A DNA stretch of 64,000 nucleotides from Robertkochia marina (GTDB lineage: Bacteria; Bacteroidota; Bacteroidia; Flavobacteriales; Flavobacteriaceae): NCBI RefSeq assembly GCF_004799345.1, contig NZ_SSMC01000002.1:620001-684000 (forward strand), given 5' to 3'. Shown here piece by piece: positions 54,017 to 62,932 of this stretch; position 1 is the first letter of the stretch, and the number at the start of each line of letters is the position of its first letter. Position numbers and translations under genes: made by a program. Under the pieces are notes generated by a model. It had not been told where the DNA came from. It did not search any database and saw only the letters and a list, made by a program, of their open reading frames with translations.

Positions 54017-56002
54017 TTAATTCTTGATGATAATGGAATTATTAACGTGTTTTCTGGCTACAGGGGGAAATTGCATACTGTCGAGTAAGGCCCGGTATCT
54101 GGGGTGGTTGCCCAGGGGAGCGAGATCCGGTTCCTGGGCCAGCCAGGTCATTTCGACCTCCCGGGCGGCATAAGAACGCTCCAGCCATTCGAGGGCCATC
54201 TCATAATTTCCGTTACGGGCTTCATAAAGGGCCAGGAACCAGGCCGGACTTCCCGATCTGCCTTCATGATAGCTCTCCTGTAATATGGCCAGCTGTGCCT
54301 TCACTGTTTCTGTATCGCCCTGCTGATCGGCGGCAATGGCCTTCAGCCACCTCATAATTGGCGGTCGCTCTTTGAAATTTTCGAAGAAATAGTTAACGGC
54401 TTCACGCATCTTTTCATGGTCTCCCAGAAAATAATAAGCCTTAGCTGTTTCTCTCAGAAAATTAAGATCGTCTTTATACAGGTCGTAGTTATCATCTAAT
54501 AAGGCTCTGCATTCAGACGTATTACCGATAAAGTAATTATCGATGGCCAGCAGGGCATAGGCGGCACCACTGAAAGGCTCCTGCTTTAACCATTTCGTAT
54601 TTCCTGCTAAAGCCTCTTCATAACGTCCTGTTTTAAGAGCGTAATCTGAATTGGTGGCCATATGCACTTTGGCGGTAACACCGCTGATTTCAGGGATACG
54701 GTCGGCCGCATTTAACTCGTAATAGAAGTACCCGTCTCTTAGATAAACCGGGATGGAGGTGTTGTCTGGATCCAGGGTCAATGCCATTTCCAGGTATTTC
54801 CGATAATTCGTCCATGCCTCCTCCTGGGTAGTATACGACCAGATGAGTCCGCCCAAATGCCAGGTAAATGCCAGATATATATATGCCTGGAGGTATTCCG
54901 GATCTTCTTCAATAGCCTTATTGAAGAAGTGGATAGAGTTTTCCCAGGAAGCCTTAGTGAAAATATTGTACTGGTAAAACCCTTGCAGAAAGTAGTCATA
55001 GGCCTTTTTAGAGCTGGTAGGGGCATCATTATGCAAATAGGGTCTGCTATCAACCCCCAGGGCCATGACCACCTCATTGGCAATTTTTGATTGCATCTTA
55101 AATGCCTCTTCCGGTACCCAATCAATGATAAAATCGTCAGACCAGGTAATATCGTTGTTGAGTATGTTAATGAGTTGCACTGAGAACTTTAATTGGCTGC
55201 CTGCCTTTTGCACACTGCCGTGTAATATGTTCTCCACGTCAAGTTGAGAAGCAATATCGTGCAGGGCCTGTATCGAATCCTTGTACGGAATAACCGCACT
55301 CATAGGGGCTATCCGGTCTACGGTGTTCAGGTCGGTGAGCCTGGATATAATAGCATCTGTTACTCCGAAACAGATAAAATCTAAAGATTCGTCTCCGGTC
55401 CAGTTTAACATGGGAAGGATGGCCACAGAGTTATTGGATAAGCCGTTAACGGTAGCATCGATGTTTGTTTTGCCGGATGAGGGTACTGTTTGTTCTGTAG
55501 GAGTCTCTTCTGCTGAACTATCTCTTTGAGAGAAAAAGATAGAAATGACAACCCCTGCGGCCGAGAGAAGCACCACGATGAGAATAACGATCTTACTTAG
55601 TGATTTACTTTTCTTAGGCAAGGGTTCCGGCTGATTGAGCAACCTGAAGATCTCTTCCCGGTGGGCTTCGGTATCACCGGGGGTGAACCCGTATTTTTCT
55701 TTAAAGCATTTATTGAAATAGGTGGCACTGTTAAAGCCCACCTTATAAGCCGTTTCTGAGGCCGTATGCTCACCGTCAGAAAGAAATTCCAATGATTTTT
55801 GCAGACGTATATCACGAATGAATTGTGTAACCGACTTTCCGGTATTCTTTTTGATCTTTCGGTACAGTTCTGATCTGCTTAGCCCGGCTTCTTCGGCGAA
55901 GGTTTCCACATCAAAGTCCTCCCTGTCAAGATGATGGAGAACAATGCTCTTCATCCTGCTCATTAATGAATTGGACGTCAAAATGTCGGTATCCAAACTC
56001 AT
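54017..56002 (-). CDS. Membrane-spanning AraC-TolB/TPR regulator, array member B
   Basis: A 661-aa paralogue with the same order: AraC domain (about 16-112, LSRSELYRKIKKNTGKSV), membrane helix (about 136-158, SKIVILIVVLLSAAGVVISIFF), TolB-N-like domain beginning NSVAILPMLNWTGDESLDFICF, then TPR-like repeats (ALEWLERSYAAREVEMTWLA near the end). It is the most GC-balanced of the five. Transcription probably starts at the TATCTTTA element near 56030. Ligand, target genes and partner are unknown. Confidence 0.85.
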   Translation of the reverse strand: MSLDTDILTSNSLMSRMKSIVLHHLDREDFDVETFAEEAGLSRSELYRKIKKNTGKSVTQFIRDIRLQKSLEFLSDGEHTASETAYKVGFNSATYFNKCFKEKYGFTPGDTEAHREEIFRLLNQPEPLPKKSKSLSKIVILIVVLLSAAGVVISIFFSQRDSSAEETPTEQTVPSSGKTNIDATVNGLSNNSVAILPMLNWTGDESLDFICFGVTDAIISRLTDLNTVDRIAPMSAVIPYKDSIQALHDIASQLDVENILHGSVQKAGSQLKFSVQLINILNNDITWSDDFIIDWVPEEAFKMQSKIANEVVMALGVDSRPYLHNDAPTSSKKAYDYFLQGFYQYNIFTKASWENSIHFFNKAIEEDPEYLQAYIYLAFTWHLGGLIWSYTTQEEAWTNYRKYLEMALTLDPDNTSIPVYLRDGYFYYELNAADRIPEISGVTAKVHMATNSDYALKTGRYEEALAGNTKWLKQEPFSGAAYALLAIDNYFIGNTSECRALLDDNYDLYKDDLNFLRETAKAYYFLGDHEKMREAVNYFFENFKERPPIMRWLKAIAADQQGDTETVKAQLAILQESYHEGRSGSPAWFLALYEARNGNYEMALEWLERSYAAREVEMTWLAQEPDLAPLGNHPRYRALLDSMQFPPVARKHVNNSIIIKN

Positions 56003-56195
56003 GAACGGATATTTATTGATTGGTGTACCTATAAAGATACTGAAAATCAGGTTTTTGTTACAGTTCAGGGCTATAAAACTATGTTAATCAGGGGGAGGCA
56101 GTTAGTTGTTCACGGTTTGCAGTATGCAGATTACAGTTGGAGGTTGGCGGTTGGCAGTTTGCAGTTTATAGTGGTCGGTATATGTGAAATTGAAG

Positions 56196-56355
56196 TCCCG
56201 ACACTTCGGGAGAGGAATCGAGGAATCGAGGAATTGTAAAATTGAACATGCTTAAACTCTTAGTAACCCAGTAACCCAGTAACCCAGTAACCTTTGCTTA
56301 TTTGCCTATTTACCTATTTGCGATTCATCATTCATAATCCATAATCCATAATCCA
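56196..56355. repeat. Mixed short tandem repeats in the gap between array members B and C
   Basis: The 356-bp gap 56003-56358 carries several simple repeats in its 3' part: a TCCCGA/TCGGGA hairpin (56196-56211), GGAATCGA repeated (56214-56229 plus a third partial), AGTAACCC four times (56262-56293) and an ATAATCC series (56330-56352). Near 56150 the inverted heptamer words of the 1.8-kb repeat occur (GCAGTTT). Upstream of 56090 it holds the promoter region of member B. Confidence 0.8.
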
Positions 56356-56358
56356 AAC

Positions 56359-58293
56359 CTAATCTTTAAAAATAACATGCCTTCTGGCGCTTTCCGGGAA
56401 GTTCATGCTATCAAGCAGTGCCCGGTAACGGGGCTGATCGCCAACGATGTGGAGGTCGGGTTCCTGGGCCAGCCAGGTCATTTCAACCTCCCTGGCTTCA
56501 TAGGATTTCTCCAGCCAATCTAATGTTTTATCTACATCATTCTTATATGCGTGAAAAAGAGCTAGAAACCAGGCCGGACTGCCGGATTCTCTATTTTGAT
56601 AGCTCTCCAGAAGGTATTGAAGCTCTAGATCAACTGTCGCCTGGTCCTTATTTTTATCAGCCACTATGGCTCTTAGCCATCTGAGAATAGGAGGGCGTTC
56701 AGAAAAAGTATCATAAAAGTAAAGAACTGCCTCTTGCATTTTCTGATCTTCTCCTAAAAAGTAATAAGCTTTTGAAGCTTCCCTAAGAAAATTAAAATCA
56801 TTTTTATGGGTTTCGTAATTTTCATCAAGTTTCCTAATGGCCTCCTCAGGTCGGTTTAAAAAATAGTAATTGAGAGCGATGATAGCATGAACAGTTGAGT
56901 TTGCAGGGTCTCGATTTTGAAAATTCAAATTAGATTCCAGTGAGATTTTATGTCGTCCGGTTTTTTCGGCATGATCGGGTCGCATAACTATCCATTCGTC
57001 ATAAGGGATCCCAAAAAATTCCGGTACCGTATCCAAAACATTGAGTTCATAATAAAAGATCCCATTTGCGAGGCCTATCCGGCCATCAATACTATTTGTT
57101 TTTATTTCAAGTATTTTGTTGTAAAGTGCTTTAGCCTTACCCCATCCTTCTTGCTCAGAAGCATAAGACCAGTTCATTCCCGCATACAACCACAAATCTG
57201 CCAATTCCAAATAAGCATCAACAAATTCCGGGTCTTTTTCAATGGCCTTTTCAATTAATGCTACCCCTTTTTTCCACCCATCCCGGGTGTAATTGTTCGC
57301 TTCAAACAATCCTTCTGAGAAATATTTCATGGCCAATGAGTTCCCGGTTTTATTCACAGGGTCTGGGATACCAGAGATGTCTTTCCCTAATTCTTTAGCC
57401 ACCAGGTTGGCGGTTCTAGAATATTCCTTATACATCTTATCAGCGTTATCGCCTTCATACTCGAACATATGATTCCATAGGAGGTTATCTTCAGCATCTA
57501 GTAATTCAAAGAAAATTTTGTAACCTGATGTATCATTTCCTTTCAAATAACCTTGCAGAATATACTCCACCTTCATTCGCCTGATTATTTCTGCCGTAGG
57601 AATGTTCAGAGAGTCCTTATACTTACCCACCGTACGCATTGGCGGGACTCGTGCAACCGAATCGATTTCGTTTAAACTGCTTATGATTTCCCATGTAGCG
57701 TAATAACCTATTGTTTCACTTTCCTGATTCTCCGTTTCATTTATAATTGGTAGTACCGCAATTGATAATCCCTTAACACCTTCCACACTTTCAGGGTCGG
57801 TAAAATTTGATGCCTGGATAAAATACCAACCTAGTACAACGATTCCAACCAGACTAATTGCTATCAAGCCACGCTTTGAAATGAAAAATTTACTTCCCGA
57901 TTTTTTAGATTCCTTTTCAGTTATATCAATTAATTCTTTGATCTTTTCTTCATGAAAACTCGCCTCCCCGGGGGTAAATCCAAACTTATCCTTAAAGCAT
58001 TTGTTGAAGTAGGTGGCACTGGAAAAGCCCACCAGATAAGCTACCTCTGAGGCGGTACGCTCCTCATCTTTCAGGTATTCCAATGACTTGTGCAATCGAA
58101 TATCACGCACAAACTCCGTAACCGATTTCCCGGTGTGCTTTTTGATCTTACGGTAGAGTTCAGAACGACTGAGACCGGAAAGGTCAGCAAAGGTCTCTAC
58201 ATCAAAATCGGCCGCATCGAGATGCTCCAGCACAATAGCCTCCAGGCGTGCGATCAACGGATGGTTTCCCTTATTGGAAGCATTGGACGTCAT
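56359..58293 (-). CDS. Membrane-spanning AraC-TolB/TPR regulator, array member C
   Basis: A 644-aa paralogue. AraC domain about 12-112 (LSRSELYRKIKKHTGKSV), membrane helix about 141-160 (RGLIAISLVGIVVLGWYFIQ), TolB-N-like domain from SIAVLPIINETENQES, TPR-like helices to the end (REVEMTWLAQEPDLHIVGD). Its first about 110 residues differ from member D at only about six positions and its last about 70 are nearly identical, while the middle is clearly different. GC is 36 of 60 at 56401 (3' end) but 21 of 60 at 57421 (middle). Confidence 0.85.
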   Translation of the reverse strand: MTSNASNKGNHPLIARLEAIVLEHLDAADFDVETFADLSGLSRSELYRKIKKHTGKSVTEFVRDIRLHKSLEYLKDEERTASEVAYLVGFSSATYFNKCFKDKFGFTPGEASFHEEKIKELIDITEKESKKSGSKFFISKRGLIAISLVGIVVLGWYFIQASNFTDPESVEGVKGLSIAVLPIINETENQESETIGYYATWEIISSLNEIDSVARVPPMRTVGKYKDSLNIPTAEIIRRMKVEYILQGYLKGNDTSGYKIFFELLDAEDNLLWNHMFEYEGDNADKMYKEYSRTANLVAKELGKDISGIPDPVNKTGNSLAMKYFSEGLFEANNYTRDGWKKGVALIEKAIEKDPEFVDAYLELADLWLYAGMNWSYASEQEGWGKAKALYNKILEIKTNSIDGRIGLANGIFYYELNVLDTVPEFFGIPYDEWIVMRPDHAEKTGRHKISLESNLNFQNRDPANSTVHAIIALNYYFLNRPEEAIRKLDENYETHKNDFNFLREASKAYYFLGEDQKMQEAVLYFYDTFSERPPILRWLRAIVADKNKDQATVDLELQYLLESYQNRESGSPAWFLALFHAYKNDVDKTLDWLEKSYEAREVEMTWLAQEPDLHIVGDQPRYRALLDSMNFPESARRHVIFKD

Positions 58294-58340
58294 TATTGGT
58301 TGGGTTGAGAATTTAGTCTGTATTAAAAATACATAATTAT
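58294..58340 (-). promoter_or_regulatory. Duplicated promoter/leader of members C and D
   Basis: The 45 bp before the start codons of C (58294-58340) and D (60503-60547) are nearly identical, including TATTTTTA about 31 bp before each ATG as a likely -7 element (58324-58331 and 60532-60539). The duplication therefore included the promoter, and both genes probably respond alike. Confidence 0.5.
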
Positions 58341-58424
58341 CGATAATTCTGATTATCTAACACTATAAGAAGGGTTTACAGTTATCGTTACGGTTTTAAG
58401 TGTGGCTACTTCGCTGAAACTACG

Positions 58425-58545
58425 CAGCCCGCAGGCTGTGGTCAGTGGTCAGGTTGAAAAACTTGATTCATCATTCATAACTCACCTTTCATAACTCACC
58501 ATTCATCATTCATAATTCATCATTCATAATCCATAATCCAAACCT
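58425..58545. repeat. Hairpin and CATTCAT-type repeats between members C and D
   Basis: CAGCC/GGCTG hairpin at 58425-58438, then degenerate repeats of TTCATCATTCATAA-type words (about 58460-58545) ending with ATAATCCAAACC, which also ends the repeat 3' of member C (56340-56355). The about 40 bp flanking both stop codons are nearly identical. Confidence 0.7.
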
Positions 58546-60502
58546 AATCTTTAAAAATAACATGTCGTCTCGCGCTTTCCGGGAAGTTCATGCTATCAAG
58601 CAGTGCCCGATAACGGGGCTGATCCCCTACGATGTGCAGGTCGGGCTCCTGGGCCAGCCAGGTCATTTCGACCTCCCGGGCTTCATAGGATTTCTCCAAC
58701 CATTCAAGGGTTTTGTCTTCGTCTTTGTTATAGGCATGGTACAAGGCGATAAACCAGGCAGGACTTCCTGATTCTCTGTTTTGATAGCTATCCATGAGAT
58801 GTTGCAACTGTTCCTCAACCATAGCCTGGTTATTATTCTTGTCGGCCACGATGGCACGTAACCAGCGTAGAATGGGAGGGCGTTCAGAGAATTTTTCAAA
58901 AAAATGTAAGATTGCATTCTCCATCTTATCGTATTCTTCCAGAAAATAGAATCCTTTTGCAGCTTCCCTAAGAAAATCAAAATCATCCTTATAAAGATGG
59001 TAGTTCTCATCCAGAATTTCCAATGCAAGATCAGGCTCACCTGATAAAAATTTATTTATAGCCATGAGTACATAGACTTGACCATATTCAGGATTTCTTT
59101 TCATATAATATTCATGCCCGACATGTGCCTCTGTGTAGTGGCCTGTTTTCGTAGCATAATCTGTATTGAAGGTAATATGGTCTTCGTGGCTAATTCTTTC
59201 AATCCCGGGGATAGAATCTCCAATTTTGAGTTCATAATAAAAGAAACCATCTTTTAAATTGCGTAATGCGTATGTATTCTCTGGATCTATTTCCAGAGCC
59301 TTTGAAAAAAATAATTTAGAATTTGCCCAAGCCTCTTCCTGGCTGGTATACGACCAGTTTAACCCCCCATATTGCCATGTGAGCGCAAGGTTTAAATAGG
59401 CATTAACAAACAGGGAATCCTCTTTAATTGCCTTATTAAATAAATCTATGGCATTTTTCCATGCATCCAATGTTGATTTATTCAATTGCTCAACCCCTTG
59501 ATAAAAGTATTTATGAGCTTTTGCAGATGCTGTTCTTGCATCACGTACATCTTCATAAAATGGTTCATCAACCCCGATTTTTTTCATAACGAATTCAGCT
59601 ATTTCATCTTGCATACGGAAAGGTTGGATAGAATCATATTGTTTAATCAAATTTTCAGACCAGACTTGAGTATTATCCTCTACATCAGTATAAGTAAGGG
59701 AGATTTTGAATTGTCTACCTGCCTTTTGAATAGACCCTTGTAATACATATTTGACTTTAAGAATTTCAGCAATCTTATCAGGTGTTAGTAAAGAATCTTT
59801 GAAAGGAGAAACAATACTGGCATGAAGAGCTTTTTGAGTTGAGTTATCAGCATTTATTGTTCTTATGATTTCATCAACTATACCTAAAGCAAGAAAATTA
59901 AATTCAGGATCGTCCAATAAGATAGTTAAGGGGATAACAGCAATACTATTCTCTTTCGAATGATTCTCAGGTAGCTCAGTTTTATCTGCCCCCGAATTGG
60001 GCGAATTTGTATTTGATTGATTGCTCAGAAAATACCATCCAAAAATTATAACAATAATGGCTGAGATGGTTATTGTGATAGTTTTAAACTTTGAACTTTT
60101 TAGTTTAGTTTCTGAATTCGGTCCAGGACTATAATTTAAAATTTCCCCAATCTTTTCCTGATGGTTCCCCGCCTCTCCCGGGGTAAATCCAAACTTGTCC
60201 TTAAAGCATTTATTGAAGTAGGTGGCACTGCTGAAACCTACCAGGTAAGCTACCTCTGAGGCTGTTCGTTCCTCATCTCTCAGGTATTCCAATGCCTTGT
60301 GTAATCGTATATCACGCACAAACTCCGTAACCGATTTGCCGGTGTGTTTTTTGATCTTACGGTAGAGTTCAGAACGACTGAGACCGGAAAGGTCAGCAAA
60401 GGTCTCGACATCAAAATCTGGCGCATCGAGATGCTCCAGCACAATAGCCTCCAGGCGTGCGATCAACGGATGGGCTGCTTTGTCAGAAGCATTGGATGTC
60501 AT
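58544..60502 (-). CDS. Membrane-spanning AraC-TolB/TPR regulator, array member D
   Basis: A 652-aa paralogue: AraC domain about 12-112, almost identical to C; membrane helix about 141-160 (TITITISAIIVIIFGWYFLS); TolB-N-like domain from NSIAVIPLTILLDDPEF; TPR-like helices; C-terminal REVEMTWLAQEPDLHIVGDQ. Base composition switches from 40 of 60 G+C at 58621 (coding the C-terminus) to 18 of 60 at 59701 (sensor middle), the sharpest contrast in the array. Hence a mosaic gene: conserved ends, exchanged or fast-evolving middle. Confidence 0.85.
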   Translation of the reverse strand: MTSNASDKAAHPLIARLEAIVLEHLDAPDFDVETFADLSGLSRSELYRKIKKHTGKSVTEFVRDIRLHKALEYLRDEERTASEVAYLVGFSSATYFNKCFKDKFGFTPGEAGNHQEKIGEILNYSPGPNSETKLKSSKFKTITITISAIIVIIFGWYFLSNQSNTNSPNSGADKTELPENHSKENSIAVIPLTILLDDPEFNFLALGIVDEIIRTINADNSTQKALHASIVSPFKDSLLTPDKIAEILKVKYVLQGSIQKAGRQFKISLTYTDVEDNTQVWSENLIKQYDSIQPFRMQDEIAEFVMKKIGVDEPFYEDVRDARTASAKAHKYFYQGVEQLNKSTLDAWKNAIDLFNKAIKEDSLFVNAYLNLALTWQYGGLNWSYTSQEEAWANSKLFFSKALEIDPENTYALRNLKDGFFYYELKIGDSIPGIERISHEDHITFNTDYATKTGHYTEAHVGHEYYMKRNPEYGQVYVLMAINKFLSGEPDLALEILDENYHLYKDDFDFLREAAKGFYFLEEYDKMENAILHFFEKFSERPPILRWLRAIVADKNNNQAMVEEQLQHLMDSYQNRESGSPAWFIALYHAYNKDEDKTLEWLEKSYEAREVEMTWLAQEPDLHIVGDQPRYRALLDSMNFPESARRHVIFKD

Positions 60503-60575
60503 TGTTGGTTGGTTGAGGATTTAGTCTGCATTAAAAATACGTAATTAATTGATATTGAATCAATAAGCTAAAATG

Positions 60576-60790
60576 TCGAAGAAGCGAAGAAGCGAAAAGG
60601 CGAAGAAGCGAAGGAGTGAAGGAGTGAAGGAGTTTGAGTTTGAGTTTGAGTAGGGGTAGGATTATCAGTTTGAGTTTGAGTTTGAGTTTGAGTTTGAGTA
60701 GGGGTAGGATTATCAGTTTGAGTTTGAGTTTGAGTTTCAGTATGAGTTTCAGTATGAATTTGAGAATGAGTTTGAGAATGAGTTTGGGGT
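60576..60790. repeat. Low-complexity GAGTTT/GAAGAAGCG repeat tract
   Basis: Starts with repeated GAAGAAGCG and GAAGGAGTG units (60576-60632), then GAGTTT hexamers, then a 48-bp period in which TAGGGGTAGGATTATCAG recurs at 60651 and 60699, then degenerate GAGTTTCAGTAT/GAATTTGAGAAT words to 60790. The complementary words (CTCAAACTC) occur near 1700-1885. The tract lies in the 3' flank of member E. The rest of the 358-bp gap (60503-60575, 60791-60860) holds member D's promoter and member E's 3' end. Confidence 0.9.
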
Positions 60791-60860
60791 TTATACTATT
60801 TCCAACTACATAATGTACGCTGTAAACTGCATACGGTTAACGATTCCCGACGTCCATACT

Positions 60861-62798
60861 CTAAGGAATAATCGTCGTTGACTTCCGTCTTTTGAAATCA
60901 CCTTCCGGGAAATTCATGGCCTCCAGGAGCTCAAGATACACCGGATGATCCCGGTAGGGTTTTAATATGGGTTCCACTTTTAGCCAGGTCATTTCAACCT
61001 CCCGGGACTCATAAGAACGTCTCAGCCAAGTGAATCCTTTTTCGAGGTCTTCTTTTAAAAAGTAATACATGGCCATGAACCAGGCAGGACTTCCGGCCGG
61101 ACTCTCAGCGTACTTTGCTTCTAAGATCTCCAGGTTTTTCTTAGCGCTGTTCTCATCTTTTGAACGATGGGCTAATACGGCTTCAAACCAGAAATAAATA
61201 GGGGCTTCTTCATTGAAACGGGATTGAATAACTTCCCTGATCTTTTTCGCTTTCTGGTCTTCCCCCAGCAGGAGGTAGCATTTGGTTGACTCCCGCAAAA
61301 AGAAAAGATCTTTCGGATATTTTAAATACTGTTCGTCCAGAATAGCCAAGGCCTCTTTTGGCTGATTGGTTACCAGTGCATGCATGGCCAGCAAGGGGTA
61401 GGCCCCTCCATTATCCGGGTTGTCCTCAAGGGCCTTCAGGACGTTTTTCCGGGCTAGTTGGTACCTCCCGGTTTTAATTAAATAATCAAAGTCTATCGCC
61501 AACATGGAAAATTCATCCTCAGGGTCATAAATAGCTTCTACATAATCGAAATTCCATTCATAGTAAAAGGCACCGGTCATCAGGGCATAGGTGATGTTGG
61601 GATCGGTCGGATCGATATCCTGGGCAGTGAGTAATAAGGCCTCTGCTTTCTGCCAGCCCTGTTCAGGATTGCTCATGCCCCAGACTGCACTACCGAAAAG
61701 CCAAAGTGACGCCAACCCCACATAGGCATCGGTATATTGGGGGTCTATAGAAAGCGCCTTGCGATACAGGGGAAGGGCTTTTTTCATGTTTTCAGTACTT
61801 GAATTTGCTGCAGTGTACTGTGCTTTCAAATAGGCCCGGTAGGCTTCAGGATCGTTGGTGCCATGATCATATTTTCCCGGTCGCTGCTCATTTGAACCCT
61901 CTCCGAGGTCTAATGCCTTCATGACGCTTTCTGCAACCCTGTCCTGGAATTTAAATATGTCTTCAGATCCCGGATTTATTTGGTAGGACTGCTGCCATAT
62001 TACCCTATTGTCTGCGGCCTGCAAACACTGAAGATTAATTTGAAAATTGTTTCCGAAAGTTTCCAGAGACCCTGTTATGAGATGATCTACCCCTAATTGT
62101 CCGGCAAGGTCATGTGCTGAAGCTCTGGAGGCATTTAGTTCCATCACCCGTATCATCGGTACCACCCTGCCAAACACTTCCGACTGACTTAAGTGAGATA
62201 TCAGTGCATCGCTAATGCCGTAGGTCATATAATCTACCTCTGTATTCCCGCTCTTATTCTCCAGGGGGAGAACGGCAATAGAATTTTTTGGAGAGATGGT
62301 GGCAGCCCTGGAAACCGAACTGAAATTACTATCAGCAGATCTTATTAACAGTCCAAGGATAAATACCAGGACTGCTAAAGCGATCAGGTTTGAAAATAAT
62401 TCAAGTTTCCGGGGCCCTTCTTTGTGGCCAACGGGTTTAAGGTCCTTGATTTGTCCTTGTTCACGGAAATCGCCGGGAGTCCTGCTATATAGGTCTTTAA
62501 ATGCCTTGCTGAAATATGACGGACTCGAAAAACCTACCTTAGAGGCGATCTCAGCAATGGTGAAATCTTCTGACTTCAGGTAGTTAAGGGATTCTTCAAG
62601 ACGTATATCCCTTATGAACCGCGTTGTTGATTTTCCGGTGAGTTTTTGGATCTTACGGTAGAGCTGCGACCTGCTCATACCGGAATTACGCACCAATTCT
62701 TTTGTTCCAAAGGTTCGGTCTTCCAGGTTTTCAATGACCAGGGATGTCAGTTCACTAAGGAGCTTTTGATCGTCAGATGATAGGTTACGCTTAAGCAT
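60861..62798 (-). CDS. Membrane-spanning AraC-TolB/TPR regulator, array member E (most diverged)
   Basis: A 645-aa paralogue starting at the ATG at 62798 (MLKRNLSSDDQKLLSEL); a TTG start would add eight residues. AraC domain about 13-112 (MSRSQLYRKIQKLTGKST, IAEIASKVGFSSPSYFSKAF), membrane helix about 133-153 (ELFSNLIALAVLVFILGLLI), TolB-N-like domain from NSIAVLPLENKSGNTEV and TPR-like helices (YRKALSIDPQYTDAYVGLASLWLFG in parts). The C-terminus REVEMTWLKVEPILKPYRDHPVY is closer than its siblings to the ending of COG5616/TPR proteins from other phyla, so E may be the ancestral copy. Confidence 0.85.
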   Translation of the reverse strand: MLKRNLSSDDQKLLSELTSLVIENLEDRTFGTKELVRNSGMSRSQLYRKIQKLTGKSTTRFIRDIRLEESLNYLKSEDFTIAEIASKVGFSSPSYFSKAFKDLYSRTPGDFREQGQIKDLKPVGHKEGPRKLELFSNLIALAVLVFILGLLIRSADSNFSSVSRAATISPKNSIAVLPLENKSGNTEVDYMTYGISDALISHLSQSEVFGRVVPMIRVMELNASRASAHDLAGQLGVDHLITGSLETFGNNFQINLQCLQAADNRVIWQQSYQINPGSEDIFKFQDRVAESVMKALDLGEGSNEQRPGKYDHGTNDPEAYRAYLKAQYTAANSSTENMKKALPLYRKALSIDPQYTDAYVGLASLWLFGSAVWGMSNPEQGWQKAEALLLTAQDIDPTDPNITYALMTGAFYYEWNFDYVEAIYDPEDEFSMLAIDFDYLIKTGRYQLARKNVLKALEDNPDNGGAYPLLAMHALVTNQPKEALAILDEQYLKYPKDLFFLRESTKCYLLLGEDQKAKKIREVIQSRFNEEAPIYFWFEAVLAHRSKDENSAKKNLEILEAKYAESPAGSPAWFMAMYYFLKEDLEKGFTWLRRSYESREVEMTWLKVEPILKPYRDHPVYLELLEAMNFPEGDFKRRKSTTIIP

Positions 62799-62932
62799 TA
62801 GTCTTTTCCCGTATGGTTGCAAGCAGAAGGCTCAGCCAAAGGGAAATTGTGCTGTAGAAATGGTAAAAGCCATCTTCAAAGATACCCATTTTAAACCTAA
62901 AACAGGGCTTTTAACGGTTGGGAAAGACCTCC

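Noticed and set aside
60576-60790. Coding low-complexity protein
   Set aside because: Repeat units are 6-9 bp with shifting phase and interruptions; no start codon with context and no conservation argument.
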